Notes: a model not told the origin generated them from the letters alone. Shown: positions 1-8,480, counted from the first letter of the stretch. The stretch: DNA of 64,000 nucleotides from JANQOH01 sp965200095 (GCA_965200095.1 OZ241350.1:2604001-2668000), one strand, 5' to 3'. Made by a program: numbers and translations.

Positions 1-1033
1 CCGGAGTCGCATAGCGGCCGTCGCCGAAACTGATGCGGCGCACGTCGCTGCCGTCGGCGTTCATGACGTAGAGTTGTTGCTTGCCGGAGCGGTCGGATTC
101 GAAGGCGATGGACGCGCCGTCGGGGGAATAGCAGGGCGCCGTGTCGATGGCCGGATGGCGTGTGAGGCGCTCCATGACGCGGTTGCTCAGGTCGAGCTGG
201 AAGACCTCGGAGTTCCCGGCGACCGACACCGACATGACCATGCGTTTGCCGTCGGGCGAGAAGCGCGGCGCGATCGACATGTTGCCGGGGAAGTCGCCCA
301 GGATTTCCTCGCGCCCCGTGTCGAGGTTGCGGAGATAGACCCAGGGCCGGTCGTCGATATAGGAGAGGTAGGCGATCTCCTGGAGCGTCGGCGAGAAACG
401 CGGCGTAAGCACCAGGTGGGCGCCATCGGTGATGAAGCGCGCATTGGCGCCGTCCTGGTCCATGATCGCGAGGCGCTTCACGCGCGCCTCCGCCGGCCCG
501 GTTTCGGCCACGTAGACGATGCGGGTGTCGAAATATCCTTCCTCGCCGGTGATGCGGCGATAGATCTCGTCGGCGATCAGATGCGCCACCCGCCGCCACT
601 TGTCGCGCGGGGCGCGCAGTTTGAAGCCCACCATGTGCTTTTCGGACAGCACGTCCCACAGGCGGAATTCGACGGCGAGCACCGAGTCGTCGCCGATTTC
701 GGCGCGGCCCGTCACCAGCGCGTCGGCGGCGATTCGTCGCCAGTCGCCGAACCGGGGGCGCGCGGAGGTCGCCAGGGTTTCGGGGCTTTCCAGAAAGGCG
801 TCCGGGTCGAGCGGCTCGAAAAGGCCCGAGCTCTCGAGGTCGCGCGACACCACAAAGGCGATGTCGGCGCCGAACCGTCGGGTTTCCTCGTCGGCGCCGA
901 AGAAACCGGTCACCGCGATGGGCAACGGGTCGACGCGCCCGCGGGTGATGTCGATCTCCAGCTGGGCGCCGGCGGGAGCGGCGGCGGCGGCGACCGCGGC
1001 GGCGACCGCCGCGAAACGGGGGCAAGGCGTCAT
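1..1033 (-). CDS. tolB: TolB, periplasmic beta-propeller of the Tol-Pal system (3' end beyond the window)
   Basis: TolB works in the periplasm with Pal and TolA to keep the outer membrane attached and to constrict it at division. The reading frame starts at the ATG at 1033, overlapping the tolA stop by four bases (ATGA), and stays open to the window edge, giving at least 344 residues. It begins with an Ala-rich signal peptide ending near GAQLEID, followed by the TolB N-terminal domain (VTGFFG..., VFVVSRDL-like segment) and then WD40-like propeller blades with repeated FSPDG/YSPDG motifs (PRFSPTLQEIAYLSY, PRFSPDGKRMVMS, CYSPDGASIAF). The last gene of a tolQ-tolR-tolA-tolB run; pal would be expected just beyond the left edge. 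The family assignment is secure; only the C-terminal part is missing. Confidence 0.93.
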   Translation of the reverse strand, partial: MTPCPRFAAVAAAVAAAAAPAGAQLEIDITRGRVDPLPIAVTGFFGADEETRRFGADIAFVVSRDLESSGLFEPLDPDAFLESPETLATSARPRFGDWRRIAADALVTGRAEIGDDSVLAVEFRLWDVLSEKHMVGFKLRAPRDKWRRVAHLIADEIYRRITGEEGYFDTRIVYVAETGPAEARVKRLAIMDQDGANARFITDGAHLVLTPRFSPTLQEIAYLSYIDDRPWVYLRNLDTGREEILGDFPGNMSIAPRFSPDGKRMVMSVSVAGNSEVFQLDLSNRVMERLTRHPAIDTAPCYSPDGASIAFESDRSGKQQLYVMNADGSDVRRISFGDGRYATP

Positions 1034-2187
1034 TCGTCGAACATGTCCCTGGGGTTGAAAAGAAGCCGGATGTCCGGCCTGTCGCGGAGCTTGCGGTAAG
1101 TTTCCGGCGACAGGCCCTCCAGTCTCTGCGTGCGTTTCACGGCGCGCACGGCGCTGTCGGCCATGGCGCGGAAGAACGAATCTTCCCGCTGGCGCGCCTG
1201 ATCCTCGACGGTCACCCTGCGCACCGTCCGCCCGTCGGCCTCGAGGCGGACCCGCAGCGTCACCGTCATCTCATGCGCGCCCTCCGCGCCGGCCGGCACG
1301 CTCCAGTTGCGCTGGATCTGCGCCCTTATGGCGTCGATCTCGGTCATCGTCAGCCGCTCGTCCAGCGGGCGCGAAGCGTCTTCGCTTGCGAGCAAGCGGG
1401 CGATCCGGTCGTCCGCCGGCGCCGCCGCCTCGTCCGCCGCGCGCGAAACGACGGTCGGTTCGGGCTCGTCGATGCTTTCCAGGGCGCGGTTGAGGGCGTC
1501 CTCGAAAGGGTCGTCCGGGGGCGGCGGGGGCGGCTTGCGCGCGGGGCGGCGCACGTCGGGCGAAAGCGCCGGCCGCGGCGGGGGCGCGGGCGGCGCCGGT
1601 TCGGCGAGCGCGGCGACGGCTTCCGGCCCCGGCCTGTCGGGCTCCGCGGCGGCGTCCGCGGCGCGCGCGGGCGCCGGGTCGGGCGCGTCGGCGGCGCGGG
1701 CCGGGCGCGGCGGCTCGTCCGCGCGCGCCGCGGCGGGCTGCGGCGTTGGGGATTGCGGCGCCGTCGGCGCGCGGGGCGCGGCGGGACGCGGGGCCGGCGC
1801 CTCGGCCGCGCGGTCGGGCGGCGGCGCTACGGCCCGGACGGCTGCGGGCCGCGCCGGCGCCGGGCGCGGCGGCGCCGACGGATCGGCGGCCGGCCGCGGG
1901 GCCGGTTCGGGCCGCGGCGCAGGCGCCGCGGCGGCCACCGACGGCGCCAGCGCGGCGACCTCGACCGGCGCCGAATCCGCGCCGGGCGCCGGCGGCGGCG
2001 CCGCCGGCAACGGCGCGGGCGCCGCCGCCGCGTTCGGCAGGTTCCGGCGCTCCGCCACCGTCACCATCTCGACGACCACCACCGCGTCGACGGCGGCGGG
2101 GTCGTCGAACAGCGCCGGCAGCCCCGCCCAGGCGAGCAACAGCGTCGCCGCGTGCCACAGGGCGGATTTGAAGAGCGGCCCGACCAT
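1030..2187 (-). CDS. tolA: TolA, inner-membrane-anchored energy transducer
   Basis: TolA links the TolQR motor in the inner membrane to TolB/Pal across the periplasm. The 385-residue product has one N-terminal membrane segment (about residues 5-28, LFKSALWHAATLLLAWAG), a long Pro/Ala-rich periplasmic region (about 45-215) and a C-terminal TonB/TolA-like domain containing IQRNWSVPAG and TVTLRVRLEADG. This domain plan with the position between tolR and tolB identifies it. The Pro/Ala linker is of very low complexity and is the reason all six frames stay open here. It starts 7 bases after the tolR stop and overlaps tolB by 4 bases. Confidence 0.88.
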   Translation of the reverse strand: MVGPLFKSALWHAATLLLAWAGLPALFDDPAAVDAVVVVEMVTVAERRNLPNAAAAPAPLPAAPPPAPGADSAPVEVAALAPSVAAAAPAPRPEPAPRPAADPSAPPRPAPARPAAVRAVAPPPDRAAEAPAPRPAAPRAPTAPQSPTPQPAAARADEPPRPARAADAPDPAPARAADAAAEPDRPGPEAVAALAEPAPPAPPPRPALSPDVRRPARKPPPPPPDDPFEDALNRALESIDEPEPTVVSRAADEAAAPADDRIARLLASEDASRPLDERLTMTEIDAIRAQIQRNWSVPAGAEGAHEMTVTLRVRLEADGRTVRRVTVEDQARQREDSFFRAMADSAVRAVKRTQRLEGLSPETYRKLRDRPDIRLLFNPRDMFDE

Positions 2188-2194
2188 CGCGCGT

Positions 2195-2644
2195 TCACCG
2201 CGCCTCCGGGGTCCGCATGGGCTGCGTGACCAGCCCGACCTCGGTAAAGCCGCCGGCGTCGATGGCGCCCATGACGCGCATCACGCGCCCGTAATCGATG
2301 GCTTCGTCGCCGCGGACGAAGATTCGCGCATCGCCGCGGCGGGCCGCCACGGCGCGCAGTCTGGGGACGAGCTCGTCGAGTCCGACCTCGAGTTCCTGAA
2401 GATAGATCGCGCCGTCGGCGGCGATGGTCACGGCGATCGGTTCGTCGTCCCCGGAGAGATCGTCCGCCGCGCTTTCCGGCAGGTCGACCTCGACGCCCAC
2501 CGTGAGCAGGGGCGCCGTAATCATGAAGACGACGAGGAGCACCAGCATGACATCGACGAGAGGAGTCACGTTGATATCCGCCATGGGGCGGTAGCGGCCG
2601 TTGCGGCCGCTTCCGTGTCCGCCGCCTGCGGTCCCGCCGGCCAT
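2195..2644 (-). CDS. tolR: TolR, ExbD-family motor protein
   Basis: TolR forms the proton-driven inner-membrane motor with TolQ. The 149-residue protein has a short cytoplasmic N-terminus with the family motif DINVTPLVDVMLVLLVVFMI (about residues 24-43), whose Asp in PLVDVML is the conserved proton-carrying residue, then a periplasmic domain with IFVRGDEAIDYGRVMRVM. Its ATG follows the tolQ TGA with no spacer, so translational coupling is likely. Glycine-rich residues before the membrane helix (MAGGTAGGGHGSGRNG) are typical of alphaproteobacterial TolR. Confidence 0.93.
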   Translation of the reverse strand: MAGGTAGGGHGSGRNGRYRPMADINVTPLVDVMLVLLVVFMITAPLLTVGVEVDLPESAADDLSGDDEPIAVTIAADGAIYLQELEVGLDELVPRLRAVAARRGDARIFVRGDEAIDYGRVMRVMGAIDAGGFTEVGLVTQPMRTPEAR

Positions 2645-3334
2645 TCAGGTCTGCTCCGCCAGTTGGCGCGACAACAGCGCGCTGAACTCGCCGGCGAAGG
2701 TTTCGAGCCGCCCGGCATAGCGGTTCAGGTCGTTGGAAAAGCGGTTATAGGCGACGACGGCGGGGATCGCCGCCGCCAGGCCCAGAGCGGTCGCCAGCAG
2801 CGCCTCGGCGATGCCCGGCGCGACCACCGCGAGCGAGGTGTCCTTCGTTGCGGCGATCGACTGGAAACTGTTCATGATGCCCCAAACCGTGCCGAGCAGG
2901 CCGACGAAGGGCGCCGTGGACCCCACCGAGGCGAGGAAGCCGAGACGGCGCTCCAGGTCCTCGATGGCGCGTTGCACGGCCACCGCCATCACCCGGTCGA
3001 TGCGCGCCTCGAGATTGCCGCGTCCGCGTTCGTCGGCCATCGACAGCCCGCGCTCGCCGGCGAGGGTCCATTCGCGCATCGCCACCGAGAACACCGCGGC
3101 CAAGGGGTGGTCCGGCGCGTCGCCCACCCGGTCGTATAACTCCTTGAGCGACCCCCCCGACCAGAAGGCGTCCTCGAACGCGCGGGCCTTCGACGACAGG
3201 CCGCGAAAGACCCGCGCCTTCTCGAAGATGATCGCCCAGCTCCACACCGACGCCAGCAGCAAACTCGCCATGACGAGCTTGACCACGACATCGGCCTGCA
3301 TCGCCAGGCTCCAGATCGACAGCTCGGTCTCCAT
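2645..3334 (-). CDS. tolQ: TolQ, MotA/ExbB-family proton channel
   Basis: TolQ is the multi-spanning stator of the Tol motor. The start is the ATG at 3334 (METELSIWSLAMQAD), giving 229 residues, the usual size. Three membrane helices are visible: residues about 16-36 (VVKLVMASLLLASVWSWAII), about 130-155 (ASVGSTAPFVGLLGTVWGIM) and about 170-195 (GIAEALLATALGLAAAIPAV). The GLLGTVWGIMNSF and IAEALLATALGL motifs are diagnostic of the TolQ/ExbB family. The same frame is open much further upstream, but that extension is antisense and out-of-frame coding for ruvB and ybgC and is not part of the gene. Confidence 0.94.
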   Translation of the reverse strand: METELSIWSLAMQADVVVKLVMASLLLASVWSWAIIFEKARVFRGLSSKARAFEDAFWSGGSLKELYDRVGDAPDHPLAAVFSVAMREWTLAGERGLSMADERGRGNLEARIDRVMAVAVQRAIEDLERRLGFLASVGSTAPFVGLLGTVWGIMNSFQSIAATKDTSLAVVAPGIAEALLATALGLAAAIPAVVAYNRFSNDLNRYAGRLETFAGEFSALLSRQLAEQT

Positions 3335-3377
3335 GGGCGTTCGTTTCCTCGCGGGGTTCGGGGCGGCGGGGCGCCGC

Positions 3378-3806
3378 TCAGGGGGCGGCGCGGGCGCGCG
3401 CGGCGGCGCGCACGCAGGCGGGCCAGCGCGTCGGGCGTCCGTCGCGGGCGCGCAGGCAGACCAGCCGCAGCCGCAAGCGGGCCAGCACCGCGCCGCCGCG
3501 GCGCACCGTCTGTTCCGCCCGCATGACCGCGGCGCCGAGTTCGACGATGCGCGTGGCCACCTCGAGCCCGTCGTCGAGCCGCGCCGGCGCGCGATAGTCG
3601 ATCGAACAGTCGCGCACCGCCACCGCGACCCCGTGCCGCGACCGCAACCGGCGGTGATCGACGCCGCCGGCGCGCAGCATTTCGGTGCGCGCCCGCTCGG
3701 CGAATCCGAGATAGGCCGCATGATAGACGACGCCGCTGGCGTCGGTGTCTTCGTAATAGACGCGGACGGGCCAGACATGTTCGCGGGCCTGCGCATCAGG
3801 GGCCAT
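3378..3806 (-). CDS. ybgC: YbgC-type acyl-CoA thioesterase (hotdog fold)
   Basis: A small hotdog-fold thioesterase encoded at the head of tol operons. With the ATG at 3806 the protein has 142 residues. The catalytic Asp lies in the VYYEDTDASGVVYHAAYLGF motif (about residues 16-35), the hallmark of the 4HBT/YbgC family. The start overlaps the ruvB stop by 11 bases. A longer in-frame opening upstream is ruvB antisense-frame noise. In other bacteria YbgC hydrolyses short or medium acyl-CoA or acts in phospholipid metabolism with ACP; its exact substrate here cannot be read from sequence. Confidence 0.9.
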   Translation of the reverse strand: MAPDAQAREHVWPVRVYYEDTDASGVVYHAAYLGFAERARTEMLRAGGVDHRRLRSRHGVAVAVRDCSIDYRAPARLDDGLEVATRIVELGAAVMRAEQTVRRGGAVLARLRLRLVCLRARDGRPTRWPACVRAAARARAAP

Positions 3807-4896
3807 CGTTCGCCTCCGCGCCGAGCAGATCGAACTGCCCGGCGCCGCGCCGCGCCGGCGCCTCCAGGCCGAGATGCGCGAAGGCGGAGTCCCCCACCAG
3901 CCGCCCGCGCGGCGTGCGCTGGATGAACCCGCGCTGCAACAGATAGGGTTCGACCACATCCTCCAGAGTGCCCCGTTCCTCGGACAGCGCCGCCGACAGG
4001 GTCTCGACGCCGACCGGCCCGCCTCCGTAGTTCTCGACGATGCACGACAGATAGCGGCGGTCGAGGGAATCGAGCCCCATGCGGTCCACCTCGAGGCGCC
4101 CGAGCGCGGCGTCGGCCGCGGCGCGGTCGACGGGCGTCGCGCCGGCGAGCGCCGCGAAGTCCCGGACCCGGCGCAGCAGACGCCCGGCGACGCGCGGCGT
4201 GCCGCGGGCGCGGCGGGCGATCTCGCGTGCGCCGTCGTCGGTGAGCGCCATGTCGAGCACCCGCGCGCCGCGGCGCACCACCTGTTCCAGCTCTTCGGGC
4301 TCGTAGAAGCGCAGGCGCGCCTGGATGCCGAAACGATCGCGCAGCGGGGCGCCGACCAGGCCCGAACGGGTCGTCGCCCCCACCAGGGTGAACGGCGCGA
4401 GGTCGATGCGGACCGAACGCGCCCCCGGCCCCTCGCCGATGATCAGGTCGAGCTGGAAGTCCTCCATCGCCGGATAGAGGATTTCCTCGACCTGCGGGTT
4501 CAGGCGGTGGATTTCGTCGATGAACAGGACATCGCGCGGTTCGAGATTGGTGAGCAGCGCCGCGAGGTCGCCGGGCCGCGCGATCACCGGTCCCGACGTG
4601 CCGCGAAAGCCGACCCGGAGTTCGCGTGCGACGATGCGCGCCAGAGTCGTCTTGCCGAGGCCGGGGGGGCCGTAGAAGAGCACGTGATCGAGCGGCTCCG
4701 ACCGCCGCCGCGCCGCCTCGATGAACACGCCGAGATTGTCCACCGTCTCGCGCTGGCCGACGAACGCGGCGAGGCGCAGCGGACGCGGGCCGTCGTCGGC
4801 GTCGCCGTCCGCCGGGCGCGGGTCCACCAGCCGCGCATCGGCGCCGTCCGGGCCGTCGGCGTTCGCGCCATTGGCGTTCGCGCGGTCGGCGTTCAA
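3796..4896 (-). CDS. ruvB: RuvB, Holliday junction branch-migration ATPase
   Basis: RuvB hexamers pump DNA through RuvA-bound four-way junctions. The protein has the RuvB core from LRLAAFVGQ onward: Walker A GPPGLGKTTLARIVAREL, Walker B VLFIDEIHRL, sensor 1 ATTRSGLVGAPLRDRFG, sensor 2 GTPRVAGRLLRRVRDFA and the C-terminal winged helix (QRGFIQRTPRGRLVGDSAFAHLG). No ATG lies upstream of the core within the intercistronic space. The best start is the TTG at 4896, overlapping the ruvA TGA, which gives 366 residues and an unusual N-terminal ANANGANAD-type tract; the GTG in RLVDPRP, about 20 codons later, is the alternative. It overlaps ybgC at its 3' end. Confidence 0.93.
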   Translation of the reverse strand: MNADRANANGANADGPDGADARLVDPRPADGDADDGPRPLRLAAFVGQRETVDNLGVFIEAARRRSEPLDHVLFYGPPGLGKTTLARIVARELRVGFRGTSGPVIARPGDLAALLTNLEPRDVLFIDEIHRLNPQVEEILYPAMEDFQLDLIIGEGPGARSVRIDLAPFTLVGATTRSGLVGAPLRDRFGIQARLRFYEPEELEQVVRRGARVLDMALTDDGAREIARRARGTPRVAGRLLRRVRDFAALAGATPVDRAAADAALGRLEVDRMGLDSLDRRYLSCIVENYGGGPVGVETLSAALSEERGTLEDVVEPYLLQRGFIQRTPRGRLVGDSAFAHLGLEAPARRGAGQFDLLGAEANDGP

Positions 4897-5498
4897 TTGG
4901 CCGCAAGCTCCCTGAGTCCGCGGCGGACGAGGCCGGCGAGGTCGCCGTCCGCGGACCCGGCCGCCGCCCGCGCCACCGCGGCGTGCGCCTCGCCGCGCGC
5001 GTAGCCCAGATTCACCAGCGCCGACACCGCCTCGCCGGCTGTCCGCTCGGCCGCGCTCGCGGGCGCGTCCCGTTGCGCCGCCGCGGCGGGCGGGACGGGG
5101 CCGCCCTTGTCCTTCAGTTCGGAGAGGATGCGCGCCGCGACCTTGGGGCCGACGCCGGGCGCGCGGCGCAGCGCGGCGCGGTCCCCGGCCGCGACCGCGG
5201 CGTCGAGTTCGTCGGGCGCGAACGCCGAAAGGACCCCCAGCGCCATCCTCGCGCCGACGCCCTGCACCTTGACCAGCAGCCGGAACCGGGCGCGTTCGGC
5301 CGCGGACGTGAATCCGTAGAGGTCGATGCGGTCCTCGCGGACATGGGTTTCGACCAGCAGCGCCGCCGGCTCGCCGGGGGCGGGCAGCGCCGCCAGCGTG
5401 CGCGACGAGCAATGGACGAGATAGCCTACGCCGCCCACGTCGATGACCGCGGCGTCGGGTTCGGCGGCGGCGACGCGGCCGCTGAGCGAGGCGATCAC
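4893..5498 (-). CDS. ruvA: RuvA, Holliday junction-binding subunit
   Basis: RuvA tetramers bind four-way junctions and load RuvB. The GTG at 5498 overlaps the ruvC TGA (GTGA) and gives 201 residues, the usual length. Seen in order: N-terminal OB fold (VIASLSGRVAAAEPDAAVID), a helix-hairpin-helix region (LVKVQGVGARMALGVLSAF, then APGVGPKVAARILSELKDK) and the C-terminal RuvB-contact domain (SALVNLGYARGEAHAAVARA). No ATG is available at a suitable place. Confidence 0.94.
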   Translation of the reverse strand: MIASLSGRVAAAEPDAAVIDVGGVGYLVHCSSRTLAALPAPGEPAALLVETHVREDRIDLYGFTSAAERARFRLLVKVQGVGARMALGVLSAFAPDELDAAVAAGDRAALRRAPGVGPKVAARILSELKDKGGPVPPAAAAQRDAPASAAERTAGEAVSALVNLGYARGEAHAAVARAAAGSADGDLAGLVRRGLRELAAN

Positions 5499-5998
5499 GG
5501 CCGCGCTCCCGCCACCGCGAAGCGCCCGAGCGTCGCGGCGCGGTGTGCGTGGCAGATGGCGACCGCCAGCGCGTCGGAGGCGTCGGGGCTGTCGGGCCGC
5601 GCGGCGGGCAGCAGGCGGCGGACCATCGCCGCGACCTGGGCCTTGTCGGCGCGCGCGGCGCCCACGAGCGCCTTCTTGACCGTGAGGTTGTGATATTCGG
5701 CGACCGGCAGACCGGCGCGCGCCGGGGCCAGCAGCGCCACCCCGCGCGCCAGCCCCAGCTGCAGCGCCGAGGCCGGGTTGCGGTTGACGAAGGTCTCCTC
5801 CACCGCGGCGCTGTCGGGGCGCCATTCGTCGATCGCCTGCGCCACGCCGTCGAACAGGGCGCGGAGGCGCTGCGCCGTTTCCGCGCGCGCATCGCCGCGC
5901 ACGGTCCCGCAGGCGACGAAGGACAGACGCGCGCCGTCGCTCTCGATCACGCCCCAGCCGGTGCGCGCCAGACCCGGGTCGAGGCCGATGGGGCGCAT
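5495..5998 (-). CDS. ruvC: RuvC, Holliday junction resolvase
   Basis: RuvC cuts Holliday junctions symmetrically. The 167-residue protein has the RNase H-like fold with the catalytic carboxylates visible: Asp7 in IGLDPGLARTGWGV, Glu in AAVEETFVNRN, and the acidic pair in DSPDASDALAVAICHAH near the C-terminus. The motif VGAARADKAQVAAMVRRLL is typical. First gene of ruvC-ruvA-ruvB, each overlapping the next, and three bases after the yebC stop, consistent with one transcript. Confidence 0.95.
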   Translation of the reverse strand: MRPIGLDPGLARTGWGVIESDGARLSFVACGTVRGDARAETAQRLRALFDGVAQAIDEWRPDSAAVEETFVNRNPASALQLGLARGVALLAPARAGLPVAEYHNLTVKKALVGAARADKAQVAAMVRRLLPAARPDSPDASDALAVAICHAHRAATLGRFAVAGARP

Positions 5999-6001
5999 CG
6001 T

Positions 6002-6754
6002 TCAGCCGGCGCCGGGTTTCCGCAGCGCGTCCCCGGGCGCGTCGCAGTTTGCCGAGACCGACTGCACGTCGTCGTTTTCGTCGAGCGTTTCGAGCATCCG
6101 GAACAGGCTTTCGGCCTTGTCCCCGCTCACGGGCACGGTGCTGCCGGGAATCCATTCGACGCGGGCGCTGTCGGGTTCGCCGAAACGCGCCGCCAGCGCG
6201 TCGCGCAGATCGTTGAACGCTTCGGGCCGGCAACGCACTTCGTGTCCGTCGCCGTCGCTTTCCACATCGTCGGCGCCGGCCTCGACGGCGGCGTCGAACA
6301 GGGCTTCCGCGTCCACCGCGCCGGCACCGTAGCGGATCGCGCCCAGGCGGTCGAACATGAAAGCGACGCTGCCGGTCTCGCCGAGGCTGCCGGCGTGTTT
6401 CGAGAAGGCGGCGCGCAGTTCGGCGGCGGTGCGGTTGCGGTTGTCGGTCAACGCCTCGACGATGACCGCGACGCCGCCGGGGCCGTAGCCCTCGTAGCGC
6501 ATTTCCTCGAAATCGGCGCCGTCGCCGCCGCCCGCGCCCTTGCGGATGGCGCGTTCGATGTTGTCCCGGGGCATGTTGGCGGCGCGGGCGGCGGCCACGG
6601 CGGTGCGCAACCGCGGGTTCATTGCCGGGTCCGGGGCGCCGGCTTTCGCGGCGACCGCGATCTCGCGCGCCAGCCGCGCGAACCGCCGGGCGCGCTTCGC
6701 GTCCTGCGCGCCCTTGCGATACATGATGTTCTTGAACTGCGAGTGGCCGGCCAT
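6002..6754 (-). CDS. yebC: YebC/PmpR family protein
   Basis: YebC-family proteins were described as DNA-binding regulators near ruvC, and more recent work on the family links members to ribosome function at proline stretches. With the ATG at 6754 the product has 250 residues, the family norm. The N-terminal signature MAGHSQFKNIMYRKGAQDAK, the NMPRDNIERAIRKGAGG motif and the YEGYGPGGVAVIVEALTDNRNRT segment (shown in pieces) are all intact. It lies directly upstream of ruvC. The region 6755-6887 before it should hold the promoter, but I see no convincing element. Confidence 0.93.
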   Translation of the reverse strand: MAGHSQFKNIMYRKGAQDAKRARRFARLAREIAVAAKAGAPDPAMNPRLRTAVAAARAANMPRDNIERAIRKGAGGGDGADFEEMRYEGYGPGGVAVIVEALTDNRNRTAAELRAAFSKHAGSLGETGSVAFMFDRLGAIRYGAGAVDAEALFDAAVEAGADDVESDGDGHEVRCRPEAFNDLRDALAARFGEPDSARVEWIPGSTVPVSGDKAESLFRMLETLDENDDVQSVSANCDAPGDALRKPGAG

Positions 6755-6887
6755 CTCTTCTCCAAGCCCGTATCCTCGACCCCCGTTCCCGGCGCCGCCG
6801 CGCAACGCTACGCCGTTTGCCCCGCCATTATGGCCAAAATTCGACCATTTCGGGGAATGGCGCCGCACGACGACGCGGCGGCGGCGC

Positions 6888-7694
6888 TCAACGCTCCTCC
6901 AGACCGGCGCCGCGGACCACCGGGCGGACCGAGCGCGCCAGACCCGTCGCCGGGTCGGTTTCGACGCAAACGCCGCACAGCGTGGCGGCGCCGGTCGCCG
7001 GCGGGATGCGCCCGACCGGCATTTTGGTCCGGTACCGCTGCACCCACATCGCCTTGTCCGCGCCGATGACCGAATCGTAATCGCCGCACATGCCGGCGTC
7101 GGTCTGGAACGCCGTGCCGCCGGGCAGGATGCGCGCGTCGGCCGTGGGGACGTGGGTGTGCGACCCGACGACCAGGCTGACCCGCCCGTCGGCGAAATGC
7201 GCGAGCGCCTGTTTCTCGCTCGTCGTCTCGGCGTGAACGTCGACGATGGCGGCGGCCGCGCCGAGGCCGAGCTCATGCTCGTCCAGCACCGCCGCCACGG
7301 CTGCGAACGGGTCCCCCAGCGGGTCCATGAACTGCCGGCCCATAACGTTGACGATGAGGACTTTCCCGCCGCGCGCCGCCTCGTACACCCCGTATCCGGC
7401 GCCGGGGGTCGTGTCCGGCGGGAAGTTGACGGGACGCAACAGGCGCGGCTCGCGCGGCAGAAGCGTCACCACCTCGCGCTGGTCCCAGACATGGTTGCCG
7501 GTGGTGATCGCGTCGACGCCCGCGTCGAACAACTCGCCGGCCGTGGCGGCGGTAATGCCGAAGCCGCCGGCGGCGTTTTCGCCGTTGACGGTCACGAAAT
7601 CCAGTTCGAGGTCGCGACGCAGCGCCGGCATGTGCTCCGCGACCGCGCGTCGCCCGGCGCGGCCCACGACATCGCCGCAGAAAAGCAGCCTCAT
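6888..7694 (-). CDS. ymdB: YmdB-type metallophosphoesterase (TIGR00282 family)
   Basis: A cytoplasmic binuclear metallophosphoesterase; Bacillus YmdB hydrolyses 2',3'-cyclic nucleotides. The 268-residue product shows the metal-binding set in order: CGDVVGRAGR (Asp), VTVNGENAAGGFG (Asn/Glu), TTGNHVWDQ (Asn-His), DVHAETTSEKQAL (His, Glu) and VGSHTHVPTADARILPGG (His-x-His). Its start overlaps the stop of the upstream folate enzyme by 4 bases, so the two are likely co-translated. Confidence 0.9.
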   Translation of the reverse strand: MRLLFCGDVVGRAGRRAVAEHMPALRRDLELDFVTVNGENAAGGFGITAATAGELFDAGVDAITTGNHVWDQREVVTLLPREPRLLRPVNFPPDTTPGAGYGVYEAARGGKVLIVNVMGRQFMDPLGDPFAAVAAVLDEHELGLGAAAAIVDVHAETTSEKQALAHFADGRVSLVVGSHTHVPTADARILPGGTAFQTDAGMCGDYDSVIGADKAMWVQRYRTKMPVGRIPPATGAATLCGVCVETDPATGLARSVRPVVRGAGLEER

Positions 7695-8254
7695 GCCGAC
7701 CCGCCGCAGCGCAGCGCGCCGCGCTCGGTCGCCAGCCAGTCCAGCGGCCGGTCGTAGCGTTCGCGCGGCAGGGCGTCGCGCAGCTGGTCGCGAAAGGCCA
7801 CGCCGACCGCGAGCGCGCCGTCCAGCGCGGCGAGGGTCCGGTCGTAATAGCCGCCTCCGTAGCCGAGCCGGAAGCCGGCCCGGTCCGCCGCGAGCAGCGG
7901 CACGAGAAGGGCGCGCGGCGCGCGTTCCGGGGCGTCGGCCGCGGGGACGCGCGTGTCGAAAGCGCCGGCCTCAAGGGCGTCGCCCGGCGTCCAGGCCCGA
8001 AAGACGAGCGCCCGGTCGCGGGCGGCGACGACCGGCAGGCAGAGCGGATGGCCGCGGGCGGCGAGGGCGCGCATCAACGGGCGCGGGTCCGCCTCGTCGG
8101 CGAAGGGCCAGTAGCCGGCGACCGCGGCGCCGGGCGGAAAGGAAACCGCGGCGAGGGCGCGCGCGGCGATCGCCTCGCCGTCTTCCGCGCGCCGCGGGCG
8201 CGCGCGGCGGGCGCGCCGACATTCGACGCGCAGCGCCGCCTTGGCGGCGGTCAC
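7691..8254 (-). CDS. fau: 5-formyltetrahydrofolate cyclo-ligase family protein
   Basis: This ATP-dependent enzyme converts 5-formyl-THF to 5,10-methenyl-THF. I place the start at the GTG at 8254 (VTAAKAALRVECRRARR), 188 residues, which matches the family N-terminal helix. A longer frame back to 8338 would run through the 6S RNA and is rejected. The ligand-binding loop LGYGGGYYDRTLAAL, the LLVPLLAADRAGFR segment and PRERYDRPLDW near the end are visible. Its place downstream of 6S RNA and zapA is conserved in many proteobacteria. Confidence 0.9.
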   Translation of the reverse strand: MTAAKAALRVECRRARRARPRRAEDGEAIAARALAAVSFPPGAAVAGYWPFADEADPRPLMRALAARGHPLCLPVVAARDRALVFRAWTPGDALEAGAFDTRVPAADAPERAPRALLVPLLAADRAGFRLGYGGGYYDRTLAALDGALAVGVAFRDQLRDALPRERYDRPLDWLATERGALRCGGSA

Positions 8255-8304
8255 GCCGGCGGCGGGCACGGGCCGCGTCGCCGGCGGTTTGCGAGAGAGG
8301 CGCC

Positions 8305-8480
8305 GGGGGGGTTGGGCGGGACCGCCTCGACCGTCCACGCGTCGTACCGCTGTGGCCTGCTTGTGCAGGTGGGCGCCGTATAACGGCGGCTCGCCGCCGC
8401 CAGTGACAGCTCCCGAGCGGTCACCGTTGGCCCAGGGACGAAAGCGCCGCGACGCGCCGCGCAGTGCCCGCCCACCCCGG
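8305..8480 (-). ncRNA. ssrS: 6S RNA (RNA polymerase-binding regulator)
   Basis: The 200-base gap between zapA and fau holds a long rod-like RNA on the minus strand. Its closing helix pairs GGGGTGGGCGGG (8478-8467) with CCCGCCCAACCCC (8320-8308), with only a one-base bulge. Internal stretches CCTGGGCCAACGGTGACCG and CGCCCACCTGCA resemble conserved alphaproteobacterial 6S segments. Position between zapA and the formyl-THF cyclo-ligase gene is where 6S RNA sits in many proteobacteria. 6S RNA mimics an open promoter and sequesters housekeeping RNA polymerase in stationary phase. The 5' end appears to lie just after the zapA stop. Confidence 0.75.

Noticed and set aside
1307..3139. 610-codon plus-strand frame opposite tolA-tolR-tolQ
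   Set aside because: Ser/Ala/Gly-rich shadow of the Pro/Ala linker of TolA and the genes upstream of it.
8254..8338. Longer N-terminus for the folate cyclo-ligase
   Set aside because: The extension (MDGRGGPAQPPRRLSRKPPA) is unlike the family and is encoded within the 6S RNA closing stem.
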